Source: Symbiodinium sp. CCMP2592 | Taxonomy: Eukaryota; Sar; Dinophyceae; Suessiales; Symbiodiniaceae | Length of the DNA stretch: 64,000 nucleotides | Assembly: GCA_905221615.1 (NCBI GenBank) | Contig: CAJNDT010004646.1 | Location: forward strand, 372,001 to 436,000 | Direction: 5' to 3' | Shown here: in pieces, positions 35,909 through 43,817 of the stretch | Position numbering within the stretch: position 1 is the stretch's first letter | Layout of the letters: every line of letters starts with the position of its first letter | Translations under genes and position numbers: made by a program | The notes under the pieces: model-generated | Told to the model about the DNA's origin: nothing | Seen by the model: the letters and a program-made list of their open reading frames with translations, nothing else | Databases searched by the model: none

Positions 35909-37833
35909 GTCAATCTGATTCCAAGGACTTTACAGCACACGTCGTAAGGCAAAAGTTTATCTAGCGAAAGATCCCAACCTAGAAGCCTAAACAGAGTGCT
36001 GATCACGACTTCCACATGTCGACGCTCCTCAGGCTTGCAGGCCGATAGGAAATCGTCAAAATAAAAACTCCAGACCAAGGCAAACATTTTTACCCCCAAC
36101 CGCCAAATCCCGAATGCACAATGGATAAAGGCGGTTACTGAGGCTTTTGCCCCGAAGGGCATGACCCGCTGCTTGTAGATGACGTGCTTGCGAGTGCGGG
36201 GGCAGAAGATTACGAAAAAGCTATCCTTTTCGAAACTTTTGTCACTGAGCGGTAGTTGCTTGTACGCGGCACTGAGGTCCCAGCACTTGCACACAAGTCC
36301 CGCACGCAAGGACTTCAAAGGAGACAAGTGCAACCACATCGCCAACATGCCAGCAACTACGTCCAACGTGTGAACGGGCACTTGTTCACTTTGGGATACA
36401 ACCGAATTTACAAGCGAACTCAAGTAATTATCGATTGGTCTAACTTTGGGACCTTCCTCGGTCTCTCCTTGAATCACTCCAAAGCGATGTGTGACCGTCC
36501 CATCACTAGGGATGTCGCTAGCACTCACCGGCCCCTCAATGAAGCCTTTGGCTAACTCCTTCTCCGTGGCTGCTAGCACGCCTTGATCCACGATCTCGTC
36601 TCCAGAACTTTTAACCGAAGCCAAAACCTGACCCCTAACTAAACCCGCACTTTTCCTAAGCGTTTCCTCGGCCATGGCTGCCAGGCGGTACTTATTCTTA
36701 AAGGCGTTAGATCGGGCCAAGGGTCCGGTTAAGTCAAAACCGTTTGACAGATCAGAAATCAAGTCCTCGTCCTCGTGTCCCACACTGTCAAGCATCTCTT
36801 TCATCAAGAGCAGCCGCTTGTTGCACAACACTTGACGTCGATGAGAGCTGAAGGAACCCTTGAACTGGCTTTCGGCAGTTTCCAGCTCCTCAGCGCGAGC
36901 AAGCCATTTGTTGAGCATCTCAGTTCGCTCGCGCCCAAGCGTAGCGACATCTTTGGAATGATTTGCCCGTATGGCCTCGACAAGCTCTGATGGCAAAAGG
37001 CTTTCCAAGTGACACGGATGTTGCACGCTCAACGCCCTCGCCACGAACTCCTCCGGTTCATGGTACACGCCGAAAGTTATACTTCCTTTTTGTACTTTTG
37101 CGACCCTGGGAGGCACATCACTAGAACCAGAAGAGGGGCCTAAGGGGAAACGCAAGTTTTCTAAGAACCCTTTGTCGGCAGTCGCAAGTTTGGTCACTCC
37201 CACTGGGGTGTATGCAACGATTACTCCTCTGTCACCTCGCCACGGTTGAGTAGCATGCCAACGCTTCGGTTCAAAGATAAAGGGTCTCCCAACTGCCAAG
37301 TCGTGAAACCTCCCAGCACGTTGGGTTTTCCCGACGACCATTGCAATAGGTCCACCTGCCTCCTCGAGCCACAGTCCACCGCCAGCACAAGCATGCGTTG
37401 CCATGACCAGGGTTTTTGTTCCTGGCTCATTGTGCAAATCTCGATGGGCTTCTGCGAGCACATTGCACAGGTAGCCCACGGCAGAGAAGCAAAAACCCGG
37501 AGCATTATCGCGAACATGCTTGCAAAGCACGGCAGTGCACCAAGGCATATCCCGCGTCAAGTTTTTGCAGCCCGTCATGGGCCCATGAGCATAGGCTCCG
37601 CACAGAAACTGATTGGACTGGTCATCACAGCTCCCCCTGGCTCTGGTCTGATGTTTTTGCGGCAACATGTCCAAGAGAGTTCGCATCTCCTCTTGGCTGA
37701 AGCGAGTGTTCCACTGTAACATGATGCAGGCAAGCTTCTCAGCAGGGTGAGGGCGGAGAATGAAGGTTCGAACATGTACGGTGAAGAAAACTGGCTGGCG
37801 GCGAGTCGTCTTGCCCGTCAGCCTGGCCTGCAC
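35845..37833 (-). CDS. Dioxygenase-like domain fused to reverse transcriptase
   Basis: 662 codons. Residues about 110-215 contain AHRDLHNEPGTKTLV, then GGGLWLEEAGG, then RWHATQPWRGDRGVIVAYTP. The HxD, later H and a distal R fit the Fe and 2-oxoglutarate ligands of a 2OG-Fe(II) dioxygenase fold (inference; the family is not named). A helical linker follows. The reverse transcriptase spans about 430-640: KVRPIDNYLSSLVNS, motif A CWDLSAAYKQLPL, motif B MPFGAKASVTAF, and motif C YFDDF near residue 593. The catalytic Asp residues are intact. The first about 30 codons overlap the upstream linker frame and are probably not the native start. Confidence 0.8.
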   Translation of the reverse strand: MQARLTGKTTRRQPVFFTVHVRTFILRPHPAEKLACIMLQWNTRFSQEEMRTLLDMLPQKHQTRARGSCDDQSNQFLCGAYAHGPMTGCKNLTRDMPWCTAVLCKHVRDNAPGFCFSAVGYLCNVLAEAHRDLHNEPGTKTLVMATHACAGGGLWLEEAGGPIAMVVGKTQRAGRFHDLAVGRPFIFEPKRWHATQPWRGDRGVIVAYTPVGVTKLATADKGFLENLRFPLGPSSGSSDVPPRVAKVQKGSITFGVYHEPEEFVARALSVQHPCHLESLLPSELVEAIRANHSKDVATLGRERTEMLNKWLARAEELETAESQFKGSFSSHRRQVLCNKRLLLMKEMLDSVGHEDEDLISDLSNGFDLTGPLARSNAFKNKYRLAAMAEETLRKSAGLVRGQVLASVKSSGDEIVDQGVLAATEKELAKGFIEGPVSASDIPSDGTVTHRFGVIQGETEEGPKVRPIDNYLSSLVNSVVSQSEQVPVHTLDVVAGMLAMWLHLSPLKSLRAGLVCKCWDLSAAYKQLPLSDKSFEKDSFFVIFCPRTRKHVIYKQRVMPFGAKASVTAFIHCAFGIWRLGVKMFALVWSFYFDDFLSACKPEERRHVEVVISTLFRLLGWDLSLDKLLPYDVCCKVLGIRLTWLKLAWDSSNWRTPTNVCWS

Positions 37834-38401
37834 TCAAGTCGTCTGAAGCATCCTCTGAACTTTCCCCCGGCACCGTGAGGATGCGAAGGACTTTGGAACC
37901 TTGTGGCACAGACGACAGGAAGCACGGGTCAACGTTTGCAGATGCGGGTACCTCCCACGGTGCAGGGAGTTTGCAGCCTACTTGAAGACCATGCATACAC
38001 GCAGCAGGGAAGCTGCCACTGACGTTTACAACATGCTTGAACTCCGTAACCAGAGGAAGGACACGCTTGTTGCTTTGCCATCCAGCCACAGCTCTGGCCG
38101 CTGCAACTGTGGCTGTTGTCTGACTCAAGTCAGTAGGCAGAGGCTTGGCCCCCATGCCAAGCAGTTGATCTTGCAGAAGCTGCGACATAGCTTTGCACAA
38201 ACCCCAAGGAAAGTCCAAATCACGGTCGAACTTACAACCCACACCCTTAGACCAAACTTTATGTACATGTCCACCGGCACATGGACGATGCAACTCCAAG
38301 AATTTTGGTAGAGAGTGCAGCATTCGCATAGCCTTCTTGAATGGCGAATCGAAGCTGCAAAGGTGAAAGTGCGTTGTGAAGAGAGGAACTTCCTGAAGCA
38401 A
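37739..38401 (-). CDS. Retroelement linker region in a shifted frame
   Basis: 220 codons. The first part (FDSPFKKAMRMLHSLPKFLE, CAGGHVHKVW, KFDRDLDFPWGLC) reads as the continuation of the methyltransferase-like ORF in another frame. The H.H..W pattern before a PWGLC segment is familiar from dinoflagellate retroelement polyproteins (from memory, not searched). The C-terminal part is acidic and low complexity. The ORF overlaps its upstream neighbour by 277 bp and its downstream neighbour by 95 bp, as expected after indels. Confidence 0.6.
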   Translation of the reverse strand: MLQEVPLFTTHFHLCSFDSPFKKAMRMLHSLPKFLELHRPCAGGHVHKVWSKGVGCKFDRDLDFPWGLCKAMSQLLQDQLLGMGAKPLPTDLSQTTATVAAARAVAGWQSNKRVLPLVTEFKHVVNVSGSFPAACMHGLQVGCKLPAPWEVPASANVDPCFLSSVPQGSKVLRILTVPGESSEDASDDLSAGQADGQDDSPPASFLHRTCSNLHSPPSPC

Positions 38402-38877
38402 AAGTCAGCCCACACGAAACTTGACTCTGGATTGCAGACGCTAAAAAGCACTCCGCGCTCGTGACATGGTTTGCAAGCTGCAGCCACAGCACGCAGGTAA
38501 GCATTGGCATCACTCACTCTAGTACGATCGGCTAGCCCCAACCCTGGAACTCCATCAGGATGGGTTTCGTTCCGCAGGATTGCAGGGGCTCCTGCAAATT
38601 GACGCAACCTGGCACGGCTTGTAGTATTACAGGGCGGATAAAAATGAACATACATCAAATTTTCTTCGGTCAAAATCTCCTGGAACTGCTTGCGACCCGA
38701 CTCTGTACACAAGTCAACAACAATTCGCGGCCCACAGCACTTGCCGGCTGTTCTGTCAACGGAAAAACTGTTATCAAGCTGTCGCTGCTTGAGGCATGCA
38801 GTCAACCGCCCCGACCCCGGCGAGACCTCTAAGACGAGACATTCATCCAAGGAGACCCCTTTAACCCTAGCCAACAC
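38125..38877 (-). CDS. Methyltransferase-like domain of the retroelement
   Basis: LVLEVSPGSGRLTACL near residues 14-30 resembles SAM-binding motif I. PPCNTTSRARL near residue 82 resembles motif IV of C5-DNA methyltransferases, with the Pro-Pro-Cys nucleophile site. VCNPESSFVW near 146 sits where ENP/ENV (motif VI) is expected, but Glu is Cys here. After about residue 160 the frame turns into non-family sequence because of a frame change near 38400. The ORF starts at GTG with no ATG nearby, and it is in the same frame as the upstream gag-like ORF, from which only TGA separates it. Confidence 0.55.
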   Translation of the reverse strand: MLARVKGVSLDECLVLEVSPGSGRLTACLKQRQLDNSFSVDRTAGKCCGPRIVVDLCTESGRKQFQEILTEENLMYVHFYPPCNTTSRARLRQFAGAPAILRNETHPDGVPGLGLADRTRVSDANAYLRAVAAACKPCHERGVLFSVCNPESSFVWADFCFRKFLSSQRTFTFAASIRHSRRLCECCTLYQNSWSCIVHVPVDMYIKFGLRVWVVSSTVIWTFLGVCAKLCRSFCKINCLAWGPSLCLLT

Positions 38878-38925
38878 TTTTTGAAGATAAGACTCAGGCT
38901 CCGGTGCAGTCGAGGCGACTGGCTG

Positions 38926-39798
38926 TCACTTTCGGTGCTTAGGCAACGGATGCGCCTTGAAGCAATTTGGCTCGCAACACAGGTGCCAGCCGCGCGGACA
39001 CTCCTCGCCGTCAGCAGCATTGGGACACCCATCAATGTTGTATGCCCAACACAGCCTCTTACCTTCGTTGGTCTTGCTGGCTTTCCCGACGAGCTGCTTC
39101 GGCATTTTGATGAATTTGGCCCCTTTAACTCCCGGCTGATCCTTGCCTTTGCCCTTGCCTTTGCATTTGCCATTCTTTTTCCACTTGGTCGGCCCATCAG
39201 TCTTTTTGGCGTCATCCGTCCATTTCCGCTTGTTGTCATCGATTTCTCCACCCTTCAAAGGCAACAAGTGGAAGCTGATGCTGGGATCCTGAAGAATGTT
39301 CTCAAGGGCTCGATCCAAAGGCAAAGTCCCATCGGGCTGACGCTTGATCGAGGGAAGGCTTTCAGCAATGCGTGTGAAGGCTGCCCTGTCTGCCCTGAGC
39401 ACCTGTGCCACTGAAATCTTCACGTAAGTAGGAGGTGGCAACTCCTGCAGCCGATGAATCAAGGACGAGTGATACCGATTCATGGTGTCACAACTGGCGC
39501 ACTTGACTAGATCAAATGCTAAGGCTCGCCGCCTCAGAGCCTGCGTAAGCTCAAGTTCTGTCCCCGTTGTGCAGGTTTGATGAGGCACCTTGTCCCTCAC
39601 CGTCACACTGTTCCCGTCGATGGTAAGCTCCTTCCCGGGCTTGTTGCCCTGAAGTTCAGACTGTCTGGTCGGGAACCTGTCTGGCCCTAAGTAAGTCAAG
39701 GAATCTGAGGACAGCATGGCGTACACCAAGTCATAAGAGGCATGGCTAGGCTGCACCTGTGCGGATAAGGAAGACGTCGGCAGCTGCCTCGGTAACAT
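38926..39798 (-). CDS. Gag-like protein with CCCH zinc-finger tail
   Basis: 290 codons. The middle part (YVKISVAQVLRADRAAFTRI, PLDRALENILQDPSISFHLL) is predicted helical. A basic Gly/Lys tract (KKNGKCKGKGKGKDQPG) follows. The end carries a CCCH-type cluster (CWAYNIDGCPNAADGEECP, then RGWHLCCEPNCFKAHPLPKH). A basic tract plus a terminal zinc cluster suits an RNA-binding gag-type role (inference). It is the first part of the element and lies 90 bp from the palindrome that marks the AT-rich boundary. Confidence 0.65.
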   Translation of the reverse strand: MLPRQLPTSSLSAQVQPSHASYDLVYAMLSSDSLTYLGPDRFPTRQSELQGNKPGKELTIDGNSVTVRDKVPHQTCTTGTELELTQALRRRALAFDLVKCASCDTMNRYHSSLIHRLQELPPPTYVKISVAQVLRADRAAFTRIAESLPSIKRQPDGTLPLDRALENILQDPSISFHLLPLKGGEIDDNKRKWTDDAKKTDGPTKWKKNGKCKGKGKGKDQPGVKGAKFIKMPKQLVGKASKTNEGKRLCWAYNIDGCPNAADGEECPRGWHLCCEPNCFKAHPLPKHRK

Positions 39799-39887
39799 TC
39801 ACCGACTCAGCGTGCCCCTCCTGTTAGTTAGGGATGGCCATGCCCCATGTTATATATCCGTCCCGCGGATGCCTGATGCATTATTTC

Positions 39888-39905
39888 CCTAGGGGGTACC
39901 CTAGG
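39888..39905. other. 18-bp palindrome at the GC/AT boundary
   Basis: The arms CCTAGGG and CCCTAGG surround GGTA. Base composition switches abruptly to AT-rich right after it, so it marks the junction of the retroelement side with the viral block. Confidence 0.85.
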
Positions 39906-39978
39906 ATTTCAACATTTCTATAAATTTTTGCCCATTTTTGACATCCGCCCCTCGCACATTTCACCATTAAATTTTCAG

Positions 39979-40019
39979 AAATTTATGATAAAAAATTCAT
40001 AAAAATTTATCATAAATTT
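39979..40019. other. 14-bp perfect stem-loop
   Basis: AAATTTATGATAAA at 39979-39992 and its exact complement at 40006-40019 leave a 13-base loop. It lies downstream of the leftmost minus-strand ORF and could end transcription or be part of an element terminus. Confidence 0.7.
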
Positions 40020-40047
40020 TATTACAAAAATTCAGAAATTTTGTAAT

Positions 40048-40083
40048 ATTTTTTGTGATATTTTTTGTGATATTTTTTGTGAT
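40048..40083. repeat. Three tandem copies of a 12-bp unit
   Basis: ATTTTTTGTGAT is repeated three times without a gap, directly beside the stop of the leftmost small ORF. Confidence 0.9.
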
Positions 40084-40092
40084 AAATTATTT

Positions 40093-40362
40093 TTATAACA
40101 GTTGACATTCTTTTAATCGTTTTTCTAAATAATTTTTTCTCTGTTTTACATCTTTTATATATTTGTCGTCTGCTGAAGATTTAACGATTGATTTTTCCAT
40201 TTCTATTATCAATGCTTCAACTCTTGATAACAATGAATATTGTTTTTTTGCAAATTCATTTCTTGCATTGTCCGTTTCTACTTCAAGATATGAAGCTTTT
40301 TCTTTATATACGCTTTTTTCAATATCTTCTCCAGTCATAAATTCATATATAGTTTTCATCAT
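40093..40362 (-). CDS. Small coiled-coil protein, unknown
   Basis: 89 codons, Glu/Lys-rich, mostly helical (ARNEFAKKQYSLLSRVEALI). A TATATATATTACTATATAT stretch precedes the ATG. It shares this upstream layout with the next minus-strand ORF to the right, so the two may be co-regulated. No family recognised. Confidence 0.6.
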   Translation of the reverse strand: MMKTIYEFMTGEDIEKSVYKEKASYLEVETDNARNEFAKKQYSLLSRVEALIIEMEKSIVKSSADDKYIKDVKQRKNYLEKRLKECQLL

Positions 40363-40456
40363 ATATATATTACTATATATGTTTCTTTTTAAAACTTTTA
40401 AAACTTTTATACATTTTTATCTTTTATTTCTTTAAGTGTGTATCGTATAGCACAAT

Positions 40457-40693
40457 TTATGAAATATTATTTTCATACAGTTCTATTAGTTCTTTTTGTA
40501 GCTCAATTTGTTTTTCTAAATACTTCATTTCCTTATCTAAATGTTCCTGTTCTTCTTTTTCTATAACACATTTTTGTTTTATTTCTACAATTTTACTTTC
40601 CCTACTTTCTTTGATAATTTCTAGTTTTTCTAATTCATGTTTTGCCTGTTTGTAGAGTATTTCAAACAATTCATCATGAACTGATTTTTTCAT
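40457..40693 (-). CDS. Small coiled-coil protein, unknown
   Basis: 78 codons, heptad-like throughout (EKEEQEHLDKEMKYLEKQIE). Its upstream TATATATAATACTATATATTTT closely parallels that of the 40093-40362 ORF. No family recognised. The two may be distant duplicates, since both are short, acidic and coiled-coil. Confidence 0.6.
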   Translation of the reverse strand: MKKSVHDELFEILYKQAKHELEKLEIIKESRESKIVEIKQKCVIEKEEQEHLDKEMKYLEKQIELQKELIELYENNIS

Positions 40694-40985
40694 ATATATA
40701 ATACTATATATTTTAGTTTTTAAAACTTTTAAAACTTTTGTTTTTGCAACATGTCATGTGCAGTTCGGCATGTGCAGTCTGACACGAGTGGTTGTGCTGT
40801 GTAACATGTTCTTGTTCCGCTGTAGCATTTGTTGCTCCAGTTTTTTGAGTGTTTCAAGAAACTTTATAAATTCGCTTTGACCCGTCGTTTCTCGGATTGT
40901 ATTTTATAAACTTTTATATTTATGTTTATTTTGAATATAATTTATATTGTATACAAGTCTATATTTTTTATTTTTTTATCCCGAG

Positions 40986-41165
40986 GTCATGCAGATCTCC
41001 GTGAAGACCATGACGGGCGAGACCATCACTATGGATGTTGAAGGCAATGACACGATCAACAATGTCATGGCAAAGATCTACAACCAGTATGATATCGCTG
41101 AAGATGACCAAGTTTGGGATGCTACTTATTTTTTATTAAGTATATACAAAAATATTTTTCCATAA
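40986..41165 (+). pseudogene. Truncated ubiquitin-like coding fragment
   Basis: From ATG at 40989 the frame reads [19 protein letters not shown] and then [20 protein letters not shown], clearly ubiquitin-like over about 43 residues, including the N-terminal beta-hairpin and the first helix. After DDQVW it runs into AT-rich sequence and stops (41163-41165), so the C-terminal half and the diglycine are absent. The coding part is GC-richer than its surroundings and is preceded by CCCGAG, a possible splice acceptor. It is therefore probably a host exon embedded in the element, with the rest beyond an intron or lost. Confidence 0.7.
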
Positions 41166-41229
41166 TAAAATTTTATATAAAATATACAGTAAGGTAAGCT
41201 CACATTCTGCCGAAGAGTTCAACAATGTT

Positions 41230-42009
41230 ATGGGTATGCTATGCTACAGCGACGAAGAAGACAGCAACGACGAAGACATCTGCACTGGTGGACAGGAGAA
41301 CTTGGATGATAAGGACAATAAAGTTTTTTATCAAATAGGAGGGGGTAAAAGGGCTCGTGTTTCTTCATCAAACGCTATGGGGTTCAAATGCACTAGCAAA
41401 TATATTTCTAAAAACCAGCGTATCCGTTTTATCAATGAAGAAGCACGAAGCCTTGAAACACGGATCACCTCTTCATCGGCGGTTTCACGGGTTTTTACCG
41501 AACAAATAGCCCTTATTACAGAAACCTTAGCTTTAGCAGAAACCGATCCAAAGAGGTGCATCCCCACTATTTTAGGGGTTGTGGATAGAAAGGTAAGACT
41601 TAATTTAATTGAGGATCTAGCAAAAAGCAATAACGGGGAATTAAGGGTTAAACAAATGGTTGATGTTTTGTTTCATTATGTAGATGACCAATTAGGGGAA
41701 GTAGAGACTTTGGTTACTGCCCTTAAATCTTATTCTTTACGCTCTATGGAAAAATTAATTGTTAGTTTATGGGGTTCTTCTAATGGGGATATCCAATGGC
41801 AAAAATTATACGGGTCTTTAAGTAAATGCCCTGTTCATGGAGATCGTCGCCATGATACGGAAAACCACCATGACGACGATGACGACGACGACGATGACGA
41901 CGATGGACATGGTGGTAAAAAAGATGGCGATGAGGATATGCCGGACGTGAGTTCCATTTCTATATCTACGCCAAAAAAACGAGGGCGTCCGGCAAAAATT
42001 ACCACTTGA
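41230..42009 (+). CDS. Acidic protein with C-terminal AT-hook, unknown
   Basis: 259 codons in three parts. Residues 1-30 (MGMLCYSDEEDSNDEDICTG) are acidic and use GC-rich codons unlike the rest. Residues about 50-195 are a helical domain with AT-rich codons (FINEEARSLETRI, IALITETLALAETD, MVDVLFHYVDDQLGEVETL) and no recognised family. Residues about 205-235 include a run of 11 Asp. The end reads PKKRGRPAKITT, a canonical AT-hook core (RGRP) for minor-groove binding. A DNA-binding role is likely. The N-terminus may be a fused host exon, in which case the viral start would be further in. Confidence 0.6.
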   Translation: MGMLCYSDEEDSNDEDICTGGQENLDDKDNKVFYQIGGGKRARVSSSNAMGFKCTSKYISKNQRIRFINEEARSLETRITSSSAVSRVFTEQIALITETLALAETDPKRCIPTILGVVDRKVRLNLIEDLAKSNNGELRVKQMVDVLFHYVDDQLGEVETLVTALKSYSLRSMEKLIVSLWGSSNGDIQWQKLYGSLSKCPVHGDRRHDTENHHDDDDDDDDDDDGHGGKKDGDEDMPDVSSISISTPKKRGRPAKITT

Positions 42010-42497
42010 TGAGGTGGGATGTTACAAAATATTTTTTGGATATAGTAAATAATTTTACAATATTTTGTTTTATTCTTTTGTTTTCCCTGCAAAGGTGGCC
42101 ATCATCAGCGTGGGCGCTCTGTGGCTACTGGATCGTCTGGTGGTTGCTTCTTTTGATGTCCTCTTGAAGGTGGGTTGGCAAAAATAATAAATAGTATGGG
42201 TTTATTCTTTTTTCCCTGACGAGGACATGTTAATGACACAGACCATTGCAAGCCAATGGACGGGAGGACAGATTTTATAAAAGGTAATATTTTTCCTTAT
42301 CTTTTGGTTAGTAATTATAATATGTTTTTTGTAGTTCGTTTTTTATTTTAATCCCACACAGGATCCTCGCGAGTGATGGCACAGCACAGCCTCGGGGAAT
42401 GAAGCATCGTCTCGCTGAGCAAAAACAATGCTGGGAAGGGTGATTGGAATAATAAATATTTCAATAAATTATATTTTTTATTGAAATATTTACATTT
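42010..42497 (+). other. Exon-like GC-richer islands in AT-rich sequence
   Basis: There are three islands. 42095-42169 is exactly 75 nt, preceded by TGCAAAG and followed by GTGGGT, and reads VAIISVGALWLLDRLVVASF (then DVLLK), a membrane-like helix. 42224-42271 follows CTGACGAG and reads DMLMTQTIASQWTGGQ. 42362-42440 follows CCCACACAG and reads ILASDGTAQPRGMKHRLAEQ. All lie on the plus strand, with AT-rich spacers between them. They look like short host exons with AG acceptors. Whether they form one gene is not known. Confidence 0.5.
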
Positions 42498-43799
42498 TTA
42501 TTTATTGAATATATGTTGCCTATATATGTTTTGTATTTCTTTTAGATATTGTTTTTTCATTTCTTTATCACCTGCTGACTTTATCCAACTATTATATGCA
42601 CTTTTGTATTTTTTATATGTGGCATTTGATATTGTTTTTCTATTGTTTGCTTCTTCAAATAACTCGCGTATTTTTTGTATTCCTATTTTACTCGGTTTGA
42701 TTAATGTTGTTCCTGTTGTTTCTTCACCTTGACTTTCTTTTAAAATAGTTCCATCTTTTTTAGTTTTTCTTGATCCTTTCCTCGCTGGTTCTTCGGTTGG
42801 TGGTGTTCTTTCTTCTTCTGGATTGCTTCCGGAACCTGACACTCCTCCTTCTTGAAAATTAGGTCGTGGTGGTGTTGGTGATGTTTTAGGAGTTGGTCGA
42901 GGTCTTGATTTCCCTCTCGGTTCCGTTGGTCGTTGTGGTCTCGGTAATTCTGATATCGCAGGTTGGCTTGATGATGCTATCGGTAATGGTTGTTGTGTCG
43001 CTCCTACATTGGGTTGATGTGGTTGTAATATTGTTGTTGGTTGTAAATATTGCATATTTGGTATTGGTGTTGGGTCATATGTCGTAAATTGCCCGTCTCT
43101 CGCCGTCCCTGTGAAATCTAATAATGGCCTAGGAGGTGGCGCTATTCTTCTCATCAACGTATCTCTTAATGCTTGCATGGCTTCTTGTGAAAAACCGGCA
43201 AACGCGGCAGATCTAAAATCCATTCCTGATGCAATATTACCCGCGATATTGCCCCCTACACTTAATGCTCTGTTTCCTAGACTTCTTAAAACTCCTGATC
43301 CTCCTTCTTCTTCTCGTTCTAACTGTTGTTGATGTGCTTGTGTTATTGTTTGTTGGTTGCCTTGTTGTGCCATTGCTATATTTTGCAATGTTTCATTTAC
43401 TTGCGCTAACTGTTGTTCTTGTGGTGTGCCGAATTCTTCAACTATAGACATATCGTCGGTGTCAGTTCCTATATTAAATTGTTCCGGTGATCTTGGTTGT
43501 TCTGGTTCTGGTCTGTCGTGTTGTGTAAACAATGATCTATGAGTTAAATCATTATCTTCTGCATATTGTCGTTGCATGAGATCCCTAGCTATTCGTTCAG
43601 CGATTTGTTTTTCTTGAATTTTCAATTTATCCAAATGATCTTTGCCATCAAAACGAGTTCCTTTATTGCTTTGTTTATAAAATACAGCATCTCTATTAGG
43701 AAAGGGTTTTAACGCGTCTTCGTTATCATTAACCAGTTCCAATATATCTTCATATCTAGATCTTCTGTGAAATTGTATTCCAGCATTTTTAACTACCAT
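42498..43799 (-). CDS. Large structural-type protein, unknown, Pro-rich middle
   Basis: 433 codons. The N-terminal 100 residues are charged (YEDILELVNDNEDALKPFPN). A Gln-rich stretch follows (QQQLEREEEGG). A Gly/Ala-rich segment at about 170-210 (GNRALSVGGNIAGNIASG, AAFAGFSQEAMQAL) is mildly hydrophobic. Residues about 215-345 are Pro-rich and disordered. The C-terminal 60 residues are basic and helical (YKKYKSAYNSWIKSAGDKEM). It sits in a minus-strand run with the penton-like gene, so a virion role is likely. No homologue recognised. A TCTA motif lies 19 bp upstream. Confidence 0.65.
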   Translation of the reverse strand: MVVKNAGIQFHRRSRYEDILELVNDNEDALKPFPNRDAVFYKQSNKGTRFDGKDHLDKLKIQEKQIAERIARDLMQRQYAEDNDLTHRSLFTQHDRPEPEQPRSPEQFNIGTDTDDMSIVEEFGTPQEQQLAQVNETLQNIAMAQQGNQQTITQAHQQQLEREEEGGSGVLRSLGNRALSVGGNIAGNIASGMDFRSAAFAGFSQEAMQALRDTLMRRIAPPPRPLLDFTGTARDGQFTTYDPTPIPNMQYLQPTTILQPHQPNVGATQQPLPIASSSQPAISELPRPQRPTEPRGKSRPRPTPKTSPTPPRPNFQEGGVSGSGSNPEEERTPPTEEPARKGSRKTKKDGTILKESQGEETTGTTLIKPSKIGIQKIRELFEEANNRKTISNATYKKYKSAYNSWIKSAGDKEMKKQYLKEIQNIYRQHIFNK

Positions 43800-43817
43800 T
43801 CTTTTTTATATATTGTT

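Larger units (their letters stand above)
34273..39798 (-). mobile_element. Decayed retroelement with MTase-, dioxygenase-, RT- and RNase H-like parts
   Basis: Reading the minus strand from 39798, the order is CCCH gag-like protein, methyltransferase-like domain, linker, dioxygenase-like domain plus reverse transcriptase, RNase H, then direct repeats. The first two parts share one frame, split by a TGA at 38926-38928. The next boundaries are frame changes near 38400, near 37800 and near 35905. The simplest reading is one long polyprotein that has collected one nonsense mutation and three indels. No integrase or tyrosine recombinase is visible in the window, so the RT class (LTR, DIRS/Ngaro or other) stays open. 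It ends at the sharp GC/AT boundary with the viral block. Confidence 0.75.

Noticed and set aside
37739..37833. N-terminal residues of the 662-codon RT ORF as its native start
   Set aside because: The region is coding in another frame (linker); the ATG at 37833 is likely an internal codon exposed by a frame change.
39799..39960. A copy of the 393-bp spacer (A1) expected at the 5' end of a Ngaro-type element
   Set aside because: No visible similarity between 34456-34848 and the sequence next to the gag start; the Ngaro assignment therefore stays open.
42893..43447. Plus-strand hydrophobic ORFs (64-73 codons) inside the 433-codon gene
   Set aside because: Antisense shadows of the Pro/Gln-rich minus-strand gene, which has a good leader and fits the gene run.
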